From Halalkalibacter nanhaiisediminis (GTDB lineage: Bacteria > Bacillota > Bacilli > Bacillales > Bacillaceae_D): a stretch of DNA of 64,000 bases. The stretch is taken from contig NZ_VLKZ01000005.1 in NCBI RefSeq assembly GCF_007830185.1, positions 258,716 through 322,715 of the forward strand. Direction: 5' to 3'. The position numbers and the translations under genes were made by a program. The notes under the pieces are model-generated. The model saw only the letters and a program-made list of their open reading frames with translations, was not told the origin of the DNA and did not search any database. Shown piece after piece: positions 36,535-46,583 of this stretch (positions are counted from its first letter, which is position 1; each line of letters begins with the position of its first letter).

Positions 36535-37075
36535 ACCACATCTTACTGAGCACAGGTATACGCATACGGTTGGTGTAATGAATACAGCGATTGAATTAGC
36601 AGAACGCTTTCAGGCAGATAAGAAAAAAGCTGAGCTTGCAGCAATTTTTCATGATTATGCGAAATTTCGTGATAAGCAGGAGATGTGTGCCCTTGTTGAA
36701 AGCTCAATAGAGGATAAAACGATTTTAGGGTATGGTGATGAACTATTACATGCGCCTTGTGGGGCATATTATGTGGAGCATGAGGTTGGTATTAAAGACG
36801 AAGAAGTTCTTAATGCGATTCGTTATCATACGACAGGTAGACCAAATATGACATTGCTTGAAAAAGTGATTTTTCTTGCTGATTATATTGAGCCAGGGCG
36901 TCAGTTTAAAGGTGTTGATGAGGTAAGGAAACTATCTGAAACAAACCTTGATGAAGCCGTCATTCAAGCATTGGACAATACGGTATCTTTTCTGATGAAA
37001 CGCAGACAGTTAGTTTATCCAGAAACAATCGCAACATATAATGAATTAGTAGTTAAACAAAAGAAGGAGAAGTGA
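36503..37075 (+). CDS. yqeK: HD-domain phosphohydrolase YqeK (Ap4A hydrolase)
   Basis: 190 residues. Metal ligands are visible in EHRYTHTVGV, IFHDYAKF (HD), YHTTGRPNM and ADYIEPGR. Relatives cleave Ap4A symmetrically into two ADP. Starts within the end of nadD. Confidence 0.92.
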   Translation: MDQKKALQIVKPHLTEHRYTHTVGVMNTAIELAERFQADKKKAELAAIFHDYAKFRDKQEMCALVESSIEDKTILGYGDELLHAPCGAYYVEHEVGIKDEEVLNAIRYHTTGRPNMTLLEKVIFLADYIEPGRQFKGVDEVRKLSETNLDEAVIQALDNTVSFLMKRRQLVYPETIATYNELVVKQKKEK

Positions 37076-37079
37076 TTAA

Positions 37080-37433
37080 ATGACTGAAACACCAATTTTA
37101 TCGCTAGCAGTAAAAGCAATGGATGATAAAAAAGCAGAGAATATTGTCGCACTAAATATGAAAGGGGTTTCGCTTATTGCCGATTATTTCGTGATTTGTC
37201 ACGGGAATTCAGATAAGCAAGTACAAGCAATCGCTCATGAAATTAAAAAAGTGGCACAAGAAGAAGGTTATGATATTAAACGTCTAGAGGGCTTTGATCA
37301 AGCTCGTTGGGTATTAATTGACTTAGGTGATGTTGTTGTCCATGTCTTCCATAAGGACGAACGAATTTATTACAACTTAGAGAAGCTATGGGGAGATGCT
37401 CCAACTGTTGAATTAGAAGGAGTATTAGGTTAA
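37080..37433 (+). CDS. rsfS: ribosome silencing factor RsfS
   Basis: 117 residues with the RsfS/Iojap core (ADYFVICHGNSDKQVQAIA, DQARWVLIDLGDVVVHVF). It binds L14 of the 50S subunit and prevents joining when nutrients fall. Its stop shares a base with the next gene's ATG. Confidence 0.94.
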   Translation: MTETPILSLAVKAMDDKKAENIVALNMKGVSLIADYFVICHGNSDKQVQAIAHEIKKVAQEEGYDIKRLEGFDQARWVLIDLGDVVVHVFHKDERIYYNLEKLWGDAPTVELEGVLG

Positions 37434-38293
37434 TGGAATTAAAGCCTGGATATGTCGTCACACTCGAGGTCGTAAGGAAAGCGGACTTTGGATATTTTAT
37501 TAGTGATGGTAAGGTGGATATTCTGCTCCATGAACGCGAAACTAGTGGGAAACTTGAAGTTGGTGATAAGGTTGAGGTGTTCCTTTACCATGATCACCAA
37601 GGGCGACTAGCAGCGACAATGGAAAAGCCGCTATTGCAAGTTGGTGAAGTCGCGTGGTTAGAAGCGGTTAGTGTAAAAACAGGTCACGGGGTTTTCTTTC
37701 ATAACGGGATTTCTCGAGATTTATTTTTATCAATGGATGAGCTCCCTTATGACCGGGAGCTTTGGCCAAAACCAGGTGATAGATTACCACTTTCGCTTAC
37801 ATGGGATAAAAAAGGTCGTCTAATGGGAAAATTGGTTAAAGGCGAGCCGATCGAAAAAGATGCTAAAAAAGCTGATTCTATCATGGTGCACAAAGAAGTG
37901 GCAGGCTATGCGTATCATTTTCTTGATGAAGGTGTCCTTATCTTAACTGATGAGGGGTATATTGCCTTCTTACACAATGATGAGATGACACAAGAGCCGC
38001 GTTATGGGGAGTATATCCGCGCTAGGGTCCTTTTTGTGAGAGAGGACGGGCGTATGAATGTAACGACAAGGCCGCTGCGTTCTGAACAACAGGAGGAGGA
38101 TTCAGAGCGGATCTATGCCTTTCTATTAGAACGTGGTGGGTCAATGCCATACTGGGATAAGACGCCTCCAGAAGATATTTTTGCTCGCTTTCAAATGAGT
38201 AAGGCAGCTTTTAAACGTGCATTAGGCAAGCTAATGAAAGAGAAGAAAATAGAACAACGTGATGGCTGGACGCATTTGAAGGAGAAACAATGA
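37433..38293 (+). CDS. CvfB-type S1-like RNA-binding protein
   Basis: 286 residues: three S1-like folds (GYVVTLEVVRKADFGYFI at the start) and a C-terminal winged helix (DIFARFQMSKAAFKRALGKL). CvfB/YitL proteins affect virulence and RNA metabolism. It is coupled by overlap to both rsfS and yqeM, an insertion not found at this place in B. subtilis as I recall it. Confidence 0.85.
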   Translation: MELKPGYVVTLEVVRKADFGYFISDGKVDILLHERETSGKLEVGDKVEVFLYHDHQGRLAATMEKPLLQVGEVAWLEAVSVKTGHGVFFHNGISRDLFLSMDELPYDRELWPKPGDRLPLSLTWDKKGRLMGKLVKGEPIEKDAKKADSIMVHKEVAGYAYHFLDEGVLILTDEGYIAFLHNDEMTQEPRYGEYIRARVLFVREDGRMNVTTRPLRSEQQEEDSERIYAFLLERGGSMPYWDKTPPEDIFARFQMSKAAFKRALGKLMKEKKIEQRDGWTHLKEKQ

Positions 38294-39048
38294 ATTATCA
38301 AGCTTTTGCTAAACTGTATGATTCGCTGATGGAAGAGGCACCTTATGATCAGTGGATTCAATTTGTAAAAGCATGTTCAGAGAAAGCTGATTTTACAGGT
38401 GTATCGATCCTTGATATTGGTTGTGGAACAGGTGAACTTTTGGTGCGCTTGCATCAGGAGGGAGCTAACGTCACAGGAGTTGATTTATCGGCAGAGATGT
38501 TAGCTGTTGCTAGTAAGAAATGTGAACAGGCAGGTTTTCATCCTATATTAATTGAGCAATCAATGACTCAGCTAGAAGGGCTCGACTCATTTGACATTGT
38601 GACTGTATTCTGTGATTCGCTGAATTATCTTGAGACGGAAAAAGAAGTGCAAGACACGTTTAGCAGCATTTATCAACGGCTTAAAGACGGCGGTCTGCTG
38701 TTATTTGATGTTCATTCAATACAGAAAATAGAAGAAGGTTTCATTGGACAAACGTTTGCTGAAGATGCTGATGAGATTGCTTACATATGGACATCGTTTG
38801 CGGGAGTTTATCCTTCTAGTGTGGAGCATGAGCTTTCCTTTTTTGTTCGCGATGAAGATGATGGTCGTTATGTGAAAGTTGAGGAGTTACATAAACAGCG
38901 GACTTTCCCTATTGAACAATACAAAGAATGGCTAATAGCGGCAGGTTTTGAAATTGTCACGATAACAGCTGATTTTACTACATCACTTCCAACAGAAGAG
39001 AGCGAACGAATCTTTTTCTACGCTCGTAAAAAAAATAGAGGATTTTGA
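38290..39048 (+). CDS. yqeM: class I SAM-dependent methyltransferase YqeM
   Basis: 252 residues. SAM motif I is ILDIGCGTGELL, with GVDLSAEML as motif II. Start overlaps the cvfB-like stop (ATGA). Its substrate is unknown. Followed by a bidirectional terminator. Confidence 0.9.
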   Translation: MNYQAFAKLYDSLMEEAPYDQWIQFVKACSEKADFTGVSILDIGCGTGELLVRLHQEGANVTGVDLSAEMLAVASKKCEQAGFHPILIEQSMTQLEGLDSFDIVTVFCDSLNYLETEKEVQDTFSSIYQRLKDGGLLLFDVHSIQKIEEGFIGQTFAEDADEIAYIWTSFAGVYPSSVEHELSFFVRDEDDGRYVKVEELHKQRTFPIEQYKEWLIAAGFEIVTITADFTTSLPTEESERIFFYARKKNRGF

Positions 39049-39065
39049 TGAAATGAATAGAATTA

Positions 39066-39095
39066 AAAAAGAAGGAGTAGTTGCTCCTTCTTTTT
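39066..39095. terminator. bidirectional terminator yqeM/comER
   Basis: A perfect 12-bp stem AAAAAGAAGGAG with CTCCTTCTTTTT between convergent genes. Confidence 0.9.
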
Positions 39096-39923
39096 CTATT
39101 GACTTTTAGAAAAAGCATCGGCAATTTTAGCTTTTTCTTCTTCGTACTTTGCATGTGTTTGCTGGAATAAGTGGTCAAACATCTGACCAACCTCTTCTTC
39201 TAGCACTTTAATACCTTCTCCTGTAATACCCCCAGGTACACAAACGCGTTGCTGTAATGTAGGCAAAGTATAATGTCCTTGTTCAAGCAATTTACCCATC
39301 CCAATCATCATATCCGTTGCTAAAGTTGTTGCATCTTCTTTAGAAATATTCGTCTGTCTGACTGCTCCATCAATAAATTGTTGCATTAAATAACTAAAAA
39401 ATGCTGGGCCACAACTGACAATGTCGGAAGAAACGCGAGTGATATTTTCCTCAATAAGTAACGGCTCAGAAATGGTAGCCATTAATTCAGTAACTCTTTG
39501 ACGATCATTTTGTGAACATCTTTCTCCGAAACTTATAAGCGAAGAACCTGTCAAGGCACGATTTAAAATACTTGGAATGGCTCGAGCTACTTTACAATCA
39601 ACCATCGTTTCCAATTGTTCAACGGAAATGGGACTTGTGATCGAAATGAGTAATTTATCAGGGTGACAGACAGGTGCAAGCTGTCTTAGGATGGTTGGCA
39701 TTTGAAGTGGTTTAACACCTAGAAATATAATATCGGCCTTTTTAGCAACAGTGACGGAATCACTCGCTATTTCAATAGCTGGAAAACGATCCTTTAACGC
39801 TTCAGCTTTAGTCATTGTTCGGTTGGTAACGAGAACTTGATGTTGATCAATTGCTTTCGATTCAATAAAAGCCTCAAGCAAAACTGTTCCCATACTTCCT
39901 GTACCGATTACCCCTATTTGCAT
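39096..39923 (-). CDS. comER: ComER, pyrroline-5-carboxylate-reductase-like protein
   Basis: 275 residues with the Rossmann start GVIGTGSMGTVLLEAF and the ProC-like C-terminal VCVPGGITGEGIKVLEEE. It is divergent from comEA, as in B. subtilis, where it affects sporulation entry and biofilm rather than being needed for competence. Confidence 0.92.
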   Translation of the reverse strand: MQIGVIGTGSMGTVLLEAFIESKAIDQHQVLVTNRTMTKAEALKDRFPAIEIASDSVTVAKKADIIFLGVKPLQMPTILRQLAPVCHPDKLLISITSPISVEQLETMVDCKVARAIPSILNRALTGSSLISFGERCSQNDRQRVTELMATISEPLLIEENITRVSSDIVSCGPAFFSYLMQQFIDGAVRQTNISKEDATTLATDMMIGMGKLLEQGHYTLPTLQQRVCVPGGITGEGIKVLEEEVGQMFDHLFQQTHAKYEEEKAKIADAFSKSQ

Positions 39924-40040
39924 CTTAGCTCCCTCCTTTTCCTCTTTTATATGCAGACGAACACCGTTATGACTAAACGTATGAAGGAAGGAGTGAGGAT
40001 ATACCTCCTAGATGCAAGGACATGTATCTAAATGTAAAAA

Positions 40041-40292
40041 TTACTTCTTTAGATACTCTTTGATCATTTCAACCGTTACATTTTTTCTTGGTGGAAATTG
40101 AAAGGTCATTGCGATTTGATTCATTTCATTAGTAATACGGTTAATCTCTGTTGTTTGTATTGGTTTTCCTGCTTTTGCTTGACTTAACGTCTCCTCGATT
40201 GCGCGCTCTCTCGCAGCATCTAATGCAAGAAATTCTTTTTGAGCGTGACGGTGTTTCTTCACTTGCTCCGCTATTTGTAGGTGTACTGACAT
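40041..40292 (-). CDS. DUF2533-type small cytosolic protein
   Basis: 83 residues from ATG 40292 behind AAAGGAGAG (a longer frame to 40,322 lacks a site). Charged and helical, with QVKKHRHAQKEFLALDAARE. It resembles the YpbS/DUF2533 family of Bacillus, function unknown. It sits between comER and comEA. Confidence 0.6.
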   Translation of the reverse strand: MSVHLQIAEQVKKHRHAQKEFLALDAARERAIEETLSQAKAGKPIQTTEINRITNEMNQIAMTFQFPPRKNVTVEMIKEYLKK

Positions 40293-40395
40293 ATGTATTT
40301 CTCTCCTTTTTCCTTCGCTCACTATTTTGTAGGCTATTTGCTTCGTTTATAAGGTAACAAAAGCAAAGTCATTTTAAAATGAGGACGTGATTAAA

Positions 40396-41007
40396 ATGAA
40401 TATAAAAACCCCTGAACGTAAGCATGTCGTATTTCTAATTGGGATAGTCCTATTAGTCAGTTTAGTCTTGTTTCTTCATTTTCGCAACGCCGAAATGGAG
40501 GAAGTACAAGTGGATTGGTCAAATTCATTTCTTGAAGATAATGAAACAGAAGAAGTTGAAGAAATAGTTGAGCCAGCTTTTTATGTCGTTGATATAAAAG
40601 GAGCTGTACAACATCCAGGTGTGTATGAATTGGCACAAGGAAGCAGGGTTCATGAAGTGATTAAAAGGGCTGGAGGTTTCCTCGAAGAAGCTGATCAGAA
40701 ACAATTAAATTTAGCAGAATTATTACATGATGAGATGATGATCTATGTTCCTATTGAAGGAGAGGAGGTTCATACAACAAATATAAATACTGCTGATGGT
40801 GGGAATAGTGATGGCAGGATTGCTATTAATTCTGCAGATGCACAAGCACTTGAACAATTGCCAGGTATTGGCCCAGCTAAAGCACAAGCGATTATTGCTT
40901 ATCGTGACGAACACGGTCCCTTTAAAGAGGTTGATGATCTCCTTAACGTTTCGGGTATTGGACCCAAATCGCTTGAGCAGTTCCGCGAAATGGTAATAAT
41001 CCAATAA
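40396..41007 (+). CDS. comEA: competence DNA receptor ComEA
   Basis: 203 residues: a signal anchor (VVFLIGIVLLVSLVLFLHF), a SLBB domain (VVDIKGAVQHPGVYELAQGS) and a C-terminal double helix-hairpin-helix (LEQLPGIGPAKAQAIIAY, LLNVSGIGPKSLEQ) that holds double-stranded DNA outside the membrane. ATG 40396 is better spaced from GAGGAC than GTG 40387. First gene of the comE cluster, separated from comEB by a pseudogene. Confidence 0.93.
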   Translation: MNIKTPERKHVVFLIGIVLLVSLVLFLHFRNAEMEEVQVDWSNSFLEDNETEEVEEIVEPAFYVVDIKGAVQHPGVYELAQGSRVHEVIKRAGGFLEEADQKQLNLAELLHDEMMIYVPIEGEEVHTTNINTADGGNSDGRIAINSADAQALEQLPGIGPAKAQAIIAYRDEHGPFKEVDDLLNVSGIGPKSLEQFREMVIIQ

Positions 41008-41073
41008 AACATTTGATAGGAATAGAAAGAATTTTCTGATAGAATGTAAGCGTATAATTGAGGGCAAAAGTAA

Positions 41074-41509
<436 letters not shown>

Positions 41510-41520
41510 ATCATAATGAT

Positions 41521-41565
41521 CAGTGTCTGTCCTTTTGGTTGAGGATAGGCACTTTCTTCTTTTTT
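41521..41565 (+). terminator. terminator after the metY-like pseudogene
   Basis: AGTGTCTGTCC pairs with GGATAGGCACT through two G-U pairs, then a T-rich tract. Confidence 0.6.
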
Positions 41566-41663
41566 AAAGAAAAGAGCTAACATTCTGGCAAAAAGTTTTC
41601 TTGACGTTGACTAGCTTTCTTCACTACACTAGAGGAATGATATGACGAGAAAGGAGAATAAGG

Positions 41664-42242
41664 ATGGAAAGGATTTCTTGGGATCAGTATTTTATGGCTC
41701 AAAGTCATTTACTGGCACTGCGAAGCACGTGTACGCGACTAATGGTCGGGGCAACGATTGTAAGGGACAAGCGTATCATTGCTGGCGGCTATAATGGCTC
41801 AGTCTCGGGAGGTGCACATTGTATCGACGATGGTTGCTATGTGGTCGATAATCATTGTATACGAACCATTCATGCTGAAGTCAATGCGTTGCTTCAATGT
41901 GCAAAATTTGGTGTGCCAACAGAAGGAGCAGAAGTGTATGTGACGCATTTTCCTTGTGTCCATTGCTCAAAGGCGCTTATCCAAGCGGGGATTAAGAAAG
42001 TCTATTATGGAAGCGACTATAAAAATCATCCTTATGCAATCGAATTGTTTAAGGAGGCTGGTGTTCAAGCTGTTCAAGTCGAACTTGATGACATGAGTTT
42101 AGATCGACAGCACCTTGAAAAAGTGACATTTACGACTGAGCTTCTTGATAAGCTAGAACGAGCAGGGGTTGATGAAGAAGAGCTTCGTCCACTGCGAGAT
42201 CAAGCAAATACATTATTTAAGCAAAGTCTTTTTAAAGGTTAA
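41664..42242 (+). CDS. comEB: ComEB, dCMP deaminase family protein
   Basis: 192 residues. Zinc ligands HAE and PCVHC of the cytidine/deoxycytidylate deaminase fold are present (TIHAEVNALLQC; FPCVHCSKALIQAG). It converts dCMP to dUMP; in B. subtilis it also affects polar placement of competence proteins. Own ribosome site AAAGGAG. Just upstream of comEC. Confidence 0.92.
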   Translation: MERISWDQYFMAQSHLLALRSTCTRLMVGATIVRDKRIIAGGYNGSVSGGAHCIDDGCYVVDNHCIRTIHAEVNALLQCAKFGVPTEGAEVYVTHFPCVHCSKALIQAGIKKVYYGSDYKNHPYAIELFKEAGVQAVQVELDDMSLDRQHLEKVTFTTELLDKLERAGVDEEELRPLRDQANTLFKQSLFKG

Positions 42243-42246
42243 GGGG

Positions 42247-44553
42247 ATGCAGCGTTTTCTTCCCCTTATCCCTGCAGCTGCAAGCCTCGGCCTCATTTTA
42301 GCTATTCGTGGACCAAGTTTCTCCTACGCTGTAGCCTTCCTATTGTTTATCCTCTTTTGCTTCTTTCATCGTACTTTTTTTCGGAAAATCTTCCTTGTGA
42401 TTAGCATAATCTTTCTTTTGTATTATTTTGTCGGCACTCATGCACTTCATCAGCAAGTAACAGTATATGAAGCAGGTGAACAAACCATTATAGGGACCAT
42501 TCAAACGATCCCAGTGATTGATGGCGATTCGATGTCTATGCGCTTAAAAGGTCAAACCTCTGAAATTCTCCATGTACAAGCCTTTCTTACTTTCGAAGAC
42601 GAACAAAAAATGTTAAAACAACTCTCCCCTGGTGATCGATGTCAAATAATAGGAACACTCCAAGAGCCTTCTTTACGAACAAACTTTGCTCAATTTGATT
42701 ACAAGCGTTATTTACAGGAGCAACAGATTTATTGGATTCTTCGCACGGAGTCAACTGGGATTGCCTGTGTACAATCAGAAACAGGTGTTTATTATCAGTT
42801 GCAACGCTTTAGACAAACGCAGATTGCTCACTTAGAAAAAACGATTGATCCCGAACTTGCAGGAATCATGATTGCATTATTATTTGGTGAAAGAATGATG
42901 ATGGAAGGGGATGTATTAGAAGCTTATCAACGACTTGGTGTAATCCATTTACTAGCTGTTTCTGGCTTGCATGTTGGGATGATTGTCGCTGCTATTTTTT
43001 ACTTACTCATTCGGATAGGGATCACTAGAGAAAGAACGATGGAAGTATTAATCTTGTTTTTGCCGATTTACATTATTATAGCTGGAGCAGCACCACCTGT
43101 TATTAGGGCCTCCATTATGGCGATGGTTGTACTTATCTGTTTACGAATTCGAATGCGAGTACCGCCACTTGCTGGTGTGATTTTTGTGTATATGTTTTAT
43201 TTGTTGATAAACCCTTTTGTCCTTTTTCAGCTTGGTTTTCAGCTTTCGTTCCTTATTTCATTCGCTCTTATATTATCGGCTTCGCTTATTGGGCAGCGTT
43301 ATCATCATCCTGCTGCACAGCTCCTTGCTGTCACGATGTTATCTCAAATGTTATCCACACCCTTATTACTCATGCATGTGTATGAATTTTCGTGGATAAG
43401 CATCCCACTAAATCTTATTTATATCCCTTTTGTGACTCTATGTGTTCTACCTCTGTCAGCCATTTCTTTTCTGCTTTCTTCATTTGTTCCATCCTCTTTA
43501 AATATTCCGTTACTTTTTCTTGAAATCGTTGTGCCATACGCTCACAAATGGCTTACTGATCTTGCTCAATTTAAGTGGTCATCGTTTATTGTAGGAAAAC
43601 CGCCTGCTTTTCTTGTCTTATGTATGTACGTTGCAATTACTTACGGCTGTCTATGCTGGGAAAATGGACGTAAAAATTGGTGGATCAAGCCAATACTTAT
43701 TTTTTCCGTTCTCATCCTCGGTCAAATGGGTGCCCCGTATCTTGATTCGCGTGCGAAAGTAACGATGATCGATGTGGGACAGGGTGATAGTTATCTCCTT
43801 GAACTCCCGTATCGTAAAGGAGTGTATCTCATTGATACTGGTGGAACGATTTCTTTTTTTGATGAAGAGTGGCGCAAGAGAAGACGTCCCTTTGACGTTG
43901 GAGCAAGTATCGTTGTCCCAGAGCTGAAGTCACGTGGGATTAGTCGAATTGATCGCCTTATTTTATCCCATGGGCACATCGACCATATTGGAGGTGCGTA
44001 TAAGCTTAGTAAAGCGATTCAGATTGAAGAGGTTTTGTATGGGAAGGGTCCAGTGGAAGGGGAAAGAGAGCGTGAAATATTAGAGGAGCTTATCAACCAA
44101 GGTGCACAGCTAACATTTATAGAAGAAGGTGTTCAATGGAGTTTAGGATCATCGCACTTTGTTGTTCTTTCGCCGTTAGGATCTGAGGTGGACTTAAATG
44201 CAAGGTCGATTGTATTGTACGCTGAATTAGGAGGCATATCGTTTTTATTTACGGGGGATTTAGAGGAAGAAGGAGAGAGGAGAATCATATCGACTTATCC
44301 GAATTTACAAGTGGATGTGCTTAAGGTTGGTCATCATGGGAGTCATACGTCTACAAGTGAAGACTTCTTACAGCAGCTCGATCCAAAAGCAGCTTTTATC
44401 TCGGTTGGTCGAAATAATCGCTTTAGTCATCCACATCTTGAAGTGGTAGAGCGTTTACATGAACGGGGCATCATAATCTGGAGAAGTGATGAGGGTGCAG
44501 TAAGATTATTGTTAAAAGATGGACAGGTTGAAGTAGAGACGGTGGATAATTAA
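42247..44553 (+). CDS. comEC: ComEC DNA-uptake channel
   Basis: 768 residues from ATG 42247. An N-terminal membrane region with an OB-like external domain, the competence core (LAVSGLHVGMIVAAIFYLL, ASIMAMVVLICLR) and a C-terminal metallo-β-lactamase domain (DVGQGDSYLLELP, LSHGHIDHIGG, GHHGSHTSTSE). It carries single-stranded DNA across the membrane. The nuclease motif looks intact. Confidence 0.93.
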   Translation: MQRFLPLIPAAASLGLILAIRGPSFSYAVAFLLFILFCFFHRTFFRKIFLVISIIFLLYYFVGTHALHQQVTVYEAGEQTIIGTIQTIPVIDGDSMSMRLKGQTSEILHVQAFLTFEDEQKMLKQLSPGDRCQIIGTLQEPSLRTNFAQFDYKRYLQEQQIYWILRTESTGIACVQSETGVYYQLQRFRQTQIAHLEKTIDPELAGIMIALLFGERMMMEGDVLEAYQRLGVIHLLAVSGLHVGMIVAAIFYLLIRIGITRERTMEVLILFLPIYIIIAGAAPPVIRASIMAMVVLICLRIRMRVPPLAGVIFVYMFYLLINPFVLFQLGFQLSFLISFALILSASLIGQRYHHPAAQLLAVTMLSQMLSTPLLLMHVYEFSWISIPLNLIYIPFVTLCVLPLSAISFLLSSFVPSSLNIPLLFLEIVVPYAHKWLTDLAQFKWSSFIVGKPPAFLVLCMYVAITYGCLCWENGRKNWWIKPILIFSVLILGQMGAPYLDSRAKVTMIDVGQGDSYLLELPYRKGVYLIDTGGTISFFDEEWRKRRRPFDVGASIVVPELKSRGISRIDRLILSHGHIDHIGGAYKLSKAIQIEEVLYGKGPVEGEREREILEELINQGAQLTFIEEGVQWSLGSSHFVVLSPLGSEVDLNARSIVLYAELGGISFLFTGDLEEEGERRIISTYPNLQVDVLKVGHHGSHTSTSEDFLQQLDPKAAFISVGRNNRFSHPHLEVVERLHERGIIIWRSDEGAVRLLLKDGQVEVETVDN

Positions 44554-44566
44554 CGGAGGCCACAAA

Positions 44567-44651
44567 AAAGAAGTTGATTCACGAAAAGTCATGACAGCAA
44601 GTCCTAAAGCAGGAAAGCCGTACGACACAAGACATGTGAATCAACTTCTTT
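44567..44651. other. 85-base inverted repeat after comEC
   Basis: A perfect 16-bp stem AAAGAAGTTGATTCAC with GTGAATCAACTTCTTT encloses a 53-base non-coding loop. Too large a loop for a simple terminator; possibly a small RNA or a miniature element. Confidence 0.6.
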
Positions 44652-44700
44652 GAGGCGTCAAAGGACGCTTTGGTTCAAGCCTGTCGTTTTAAAATATGGT

Positions 44701-44838
44701 TTAAAATTGGCTAAATACATCAACAAGTGAAGCGATGATGAAAAGCGTCGCAAAGAAACCGAAAGAAACGACAAAGGCAACACCAGAATCGATGGCATCA
44801 TTACGTTTACTTTGAACGTCTTTTTCAAAATGATTCAT
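44701..44838 (-). CDS. yqzM: YqzM family small membrane protein
   Basis: 45 residues from ATG 44838 behind AAGGAGGGG. The start EKDVQSKRNDAIDSGVAFVV and the single span match YqzM, which also follows comEC on the opposite strand in B. subtilis. Function unknown. Confidence 0.88.
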   Translation of the reverse strand: MNHFEKDVQSKRNDAIDSGVAFVVSFGFFATLFIIASLVDVFSQF

Positions 44839-45240
44839 CTGGCACCCCTCCTTATTCAACTTTTAGTATACGGGATGAGCTAGGAAAAAGCTAGAACGAT
44901 TCTGCCCCATTAGAAAATGAAACATACTTTGTTCAAGAAATTGTAAGGAAGTTCTTTTTACATTGGCTCGTTTGTTAAGAGTTGTCACCTATAGTTTGAC
45001 GTCGCATAGGATATCATAATTACTGCAAGGCGGTCATGGTTATCGCTTAGGACGAGAATTCCCGGGACCTCGTTCCTTAGCGTTTATCATAAATGGGGGT
45101 CTGGTATCTTCGGGCTAGATCCCCTTTTCATTTTTCCTTGTCATATGCGACGTCTTTGTCTAAGCTAGAAGGGTAAACCTAACGCATAGATTTCCCGATT
45201 AGAAAATAAGTATGCGAGGAAAATGAGGAATGAATAACCA
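44839..45240. other. structured intergenic region before holA
   Basis: About 400 bases without a gene. At 45,044-45,083 CGCTTAGGACGAG pairs imperfectly with CTCGTTCCTTAGCG around AATTCCCGGGAC, and at 45,105-45,135 GGGGTCT pairs with AGATCCCC before a T run, a terminator-like end. The two together look like a structured RNA leader or small RNA. Confidence 0.45.
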
Positions 45241-46269
45241 ATGTCATATTTACAAGTAAAAAAAGAAATTGAACGTGGCGATGTCAGACGTCTTTATTTT
45301 ATGTATGGAACGCAATCATTTTTAATGGAGGATTTAGTTCAAAGTATTATTAAACATACAGTCGGATCTCAGGATGATGCCAATATCATTACATATAGCT
45401 TGCAAGATACACCCCTTGAAATAGCAGTTGAGGAAGTAGAAACGATCCCTTTTTTTGGTGGTGAAAAAATTGTCATCATCAAAGACTTTTCTCTTGTGAC
45501 AAGTCAAAAGCAGGAAGGGAAAGTAGAGCATGATGTAAGTAGATTAGAGCAATATATTGAACGGCCCTCTCCTGACGCTGTTCTTATACTATTAAGTCCT
45601 TATGAAAAACTGGATGAACGGAAAAAAATAACGAAAGCATTAAAACAGAAAGCGACTGCTGTTGAATGCGCGCCATTTGATGAACAAATGACAGGGCAAT
45701 GGTTAGACGAGCAGGCAACATCAAAGGGATTTAGTTTTTCAAAGGATGGAAAAGAACGGTTATTAGAGCGGGTAGGTCCACAATTATTGTTGCTCGCATC
45801 TGAAATGGATAAGTTAGCTTTGTATGTTGGTGAAAATGGAGAGGTGGATGCGGCAGTCATTGATCTTCTCGTTGCAAGATCGCTTGAGCAGGATGTGTTT
45901 GCTTTAATTGATTTTGCCATCAAACAACGAATTGATGAAGCTTTGGTTATTTATCATGATTTATTAAAGCAAAAAGAAGAGCCGCTTAAATTACTTGCTT
46001 TAATTGCGAGACAACTAAGGATCTATTATCAGGTGAAGGAATTAAGTCGGCGCTCGTATTCGCAAAAGCAAATGGCCACGCAACTAAAAATCCATCCATA
46101 CGTCGTAAAGCTTGCAAGCCAGCAGGTTAATCGTTTCGATGATCAGCAGCTATTAGGATTACTTGAATCAGCTGCGGATACGGATTATGCGATTAAAACG
46201 GGAAAGATGGATAAGGTACTTGCGGTTGAACTCCTTTTAATGAAATTAGCGAATCTAAGAAATGGGTAA
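45241..46269 (+). CDS. holA: DNA polymerase III delta subunit
   Basis: 342 residues with the delta fold: YFMYGTQSFLMEDLVQSI at the start, PFFGGEKIVIIKDF and the C-terminal LLALIARQLRIYYQVKEL. It opens the sliding clamp in the clamp loader. B. subtilis name yqeN. A palindromic terminator follows, shared with rpsT. Confidence 0.94.
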   Translation: MSYLQVKKEIERGDVRRLYFMYGTQSFLMEDLVQSIIKHTVGSQDDANIITYSLQDTPLEIAVEEVETIPFFGGEKIVIIKDFSLVTSQKQEGKVEHDVSRLEQYIERPSPDAVLILLSPYEKLDERKKITKALKQKATAVECAPFDEQMTGQWLDEQATSKGFSFSKDGKERLLERVGPQLLLLASEMDKLALYVGENGEVDAAVIDLLVARSLEQDVFALIDFAIKQRIDEALVIYHDLLKQKEEPLKLLALIARQLRIYYQVKELSRRSYSQKQMATQLKIHPYVVKLASQQVNRFDDQQLLGLLESAADTDYAIKTGKMDKVLAVELLLMKLANLRNG

Positions 46270-46275
46270 AAGAAA

Positions 46276-46301
46276 AAACACACGATGATCATCGTGTGTT
46301 T
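46276..46301. terminator. bidirectional palindromic terminator holA/rpsT
   Basis: A perfect palindrome around ACACGATGATCATCGTGT between convergent genes. Confidence 0.85.
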
Positions 46302-46316
46302 ACGTATACCCAGTTA

Positions 46317-46583
46317 TTATGCAGAAAGACCGTTAAGCTTCTTAGCTAGACGAGACTTTTGACGAGATGCTGCATTCTTATGGATAAGTCCTTTGTTTGC
46401 TGCTTTATCAAGCTTCTTGCTAGCTTCAGTGTATGCTGCTGTTGCTAATGCAACGTCACCAGTTTCAACTTTTGCTTCGAAGTTCTTAACAGCAGTACGA
46501 AGAGCAGATTTTACAGAAATGTTTTGCGCACGACGCTTGTCGTTTGTTTTCACACGCTTAATTGCTGATTTAATATTTGGCAT
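46317..46583 (-). CDS. rpsT: 30S ribosomal protein S20
   Basis: 88 residues from ATG 46583 behind GGAGGTG. Classic S20: [18 protein letters not shown], then [20 protein letters not shown]. It binds 16S rRNA early in assembly. Placed between holA and gpr on the opposite strand, as in B. subtilis. Confidence 0.97.
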   Translation of the reverse strand: MPNIKSAIKRVKTNDKRRAQNISVKSALRTAVKNFEAKVETGDVALATAAYTEASKKLDKAANKGLIHKNAASRQKSRLAKKLNGLSA

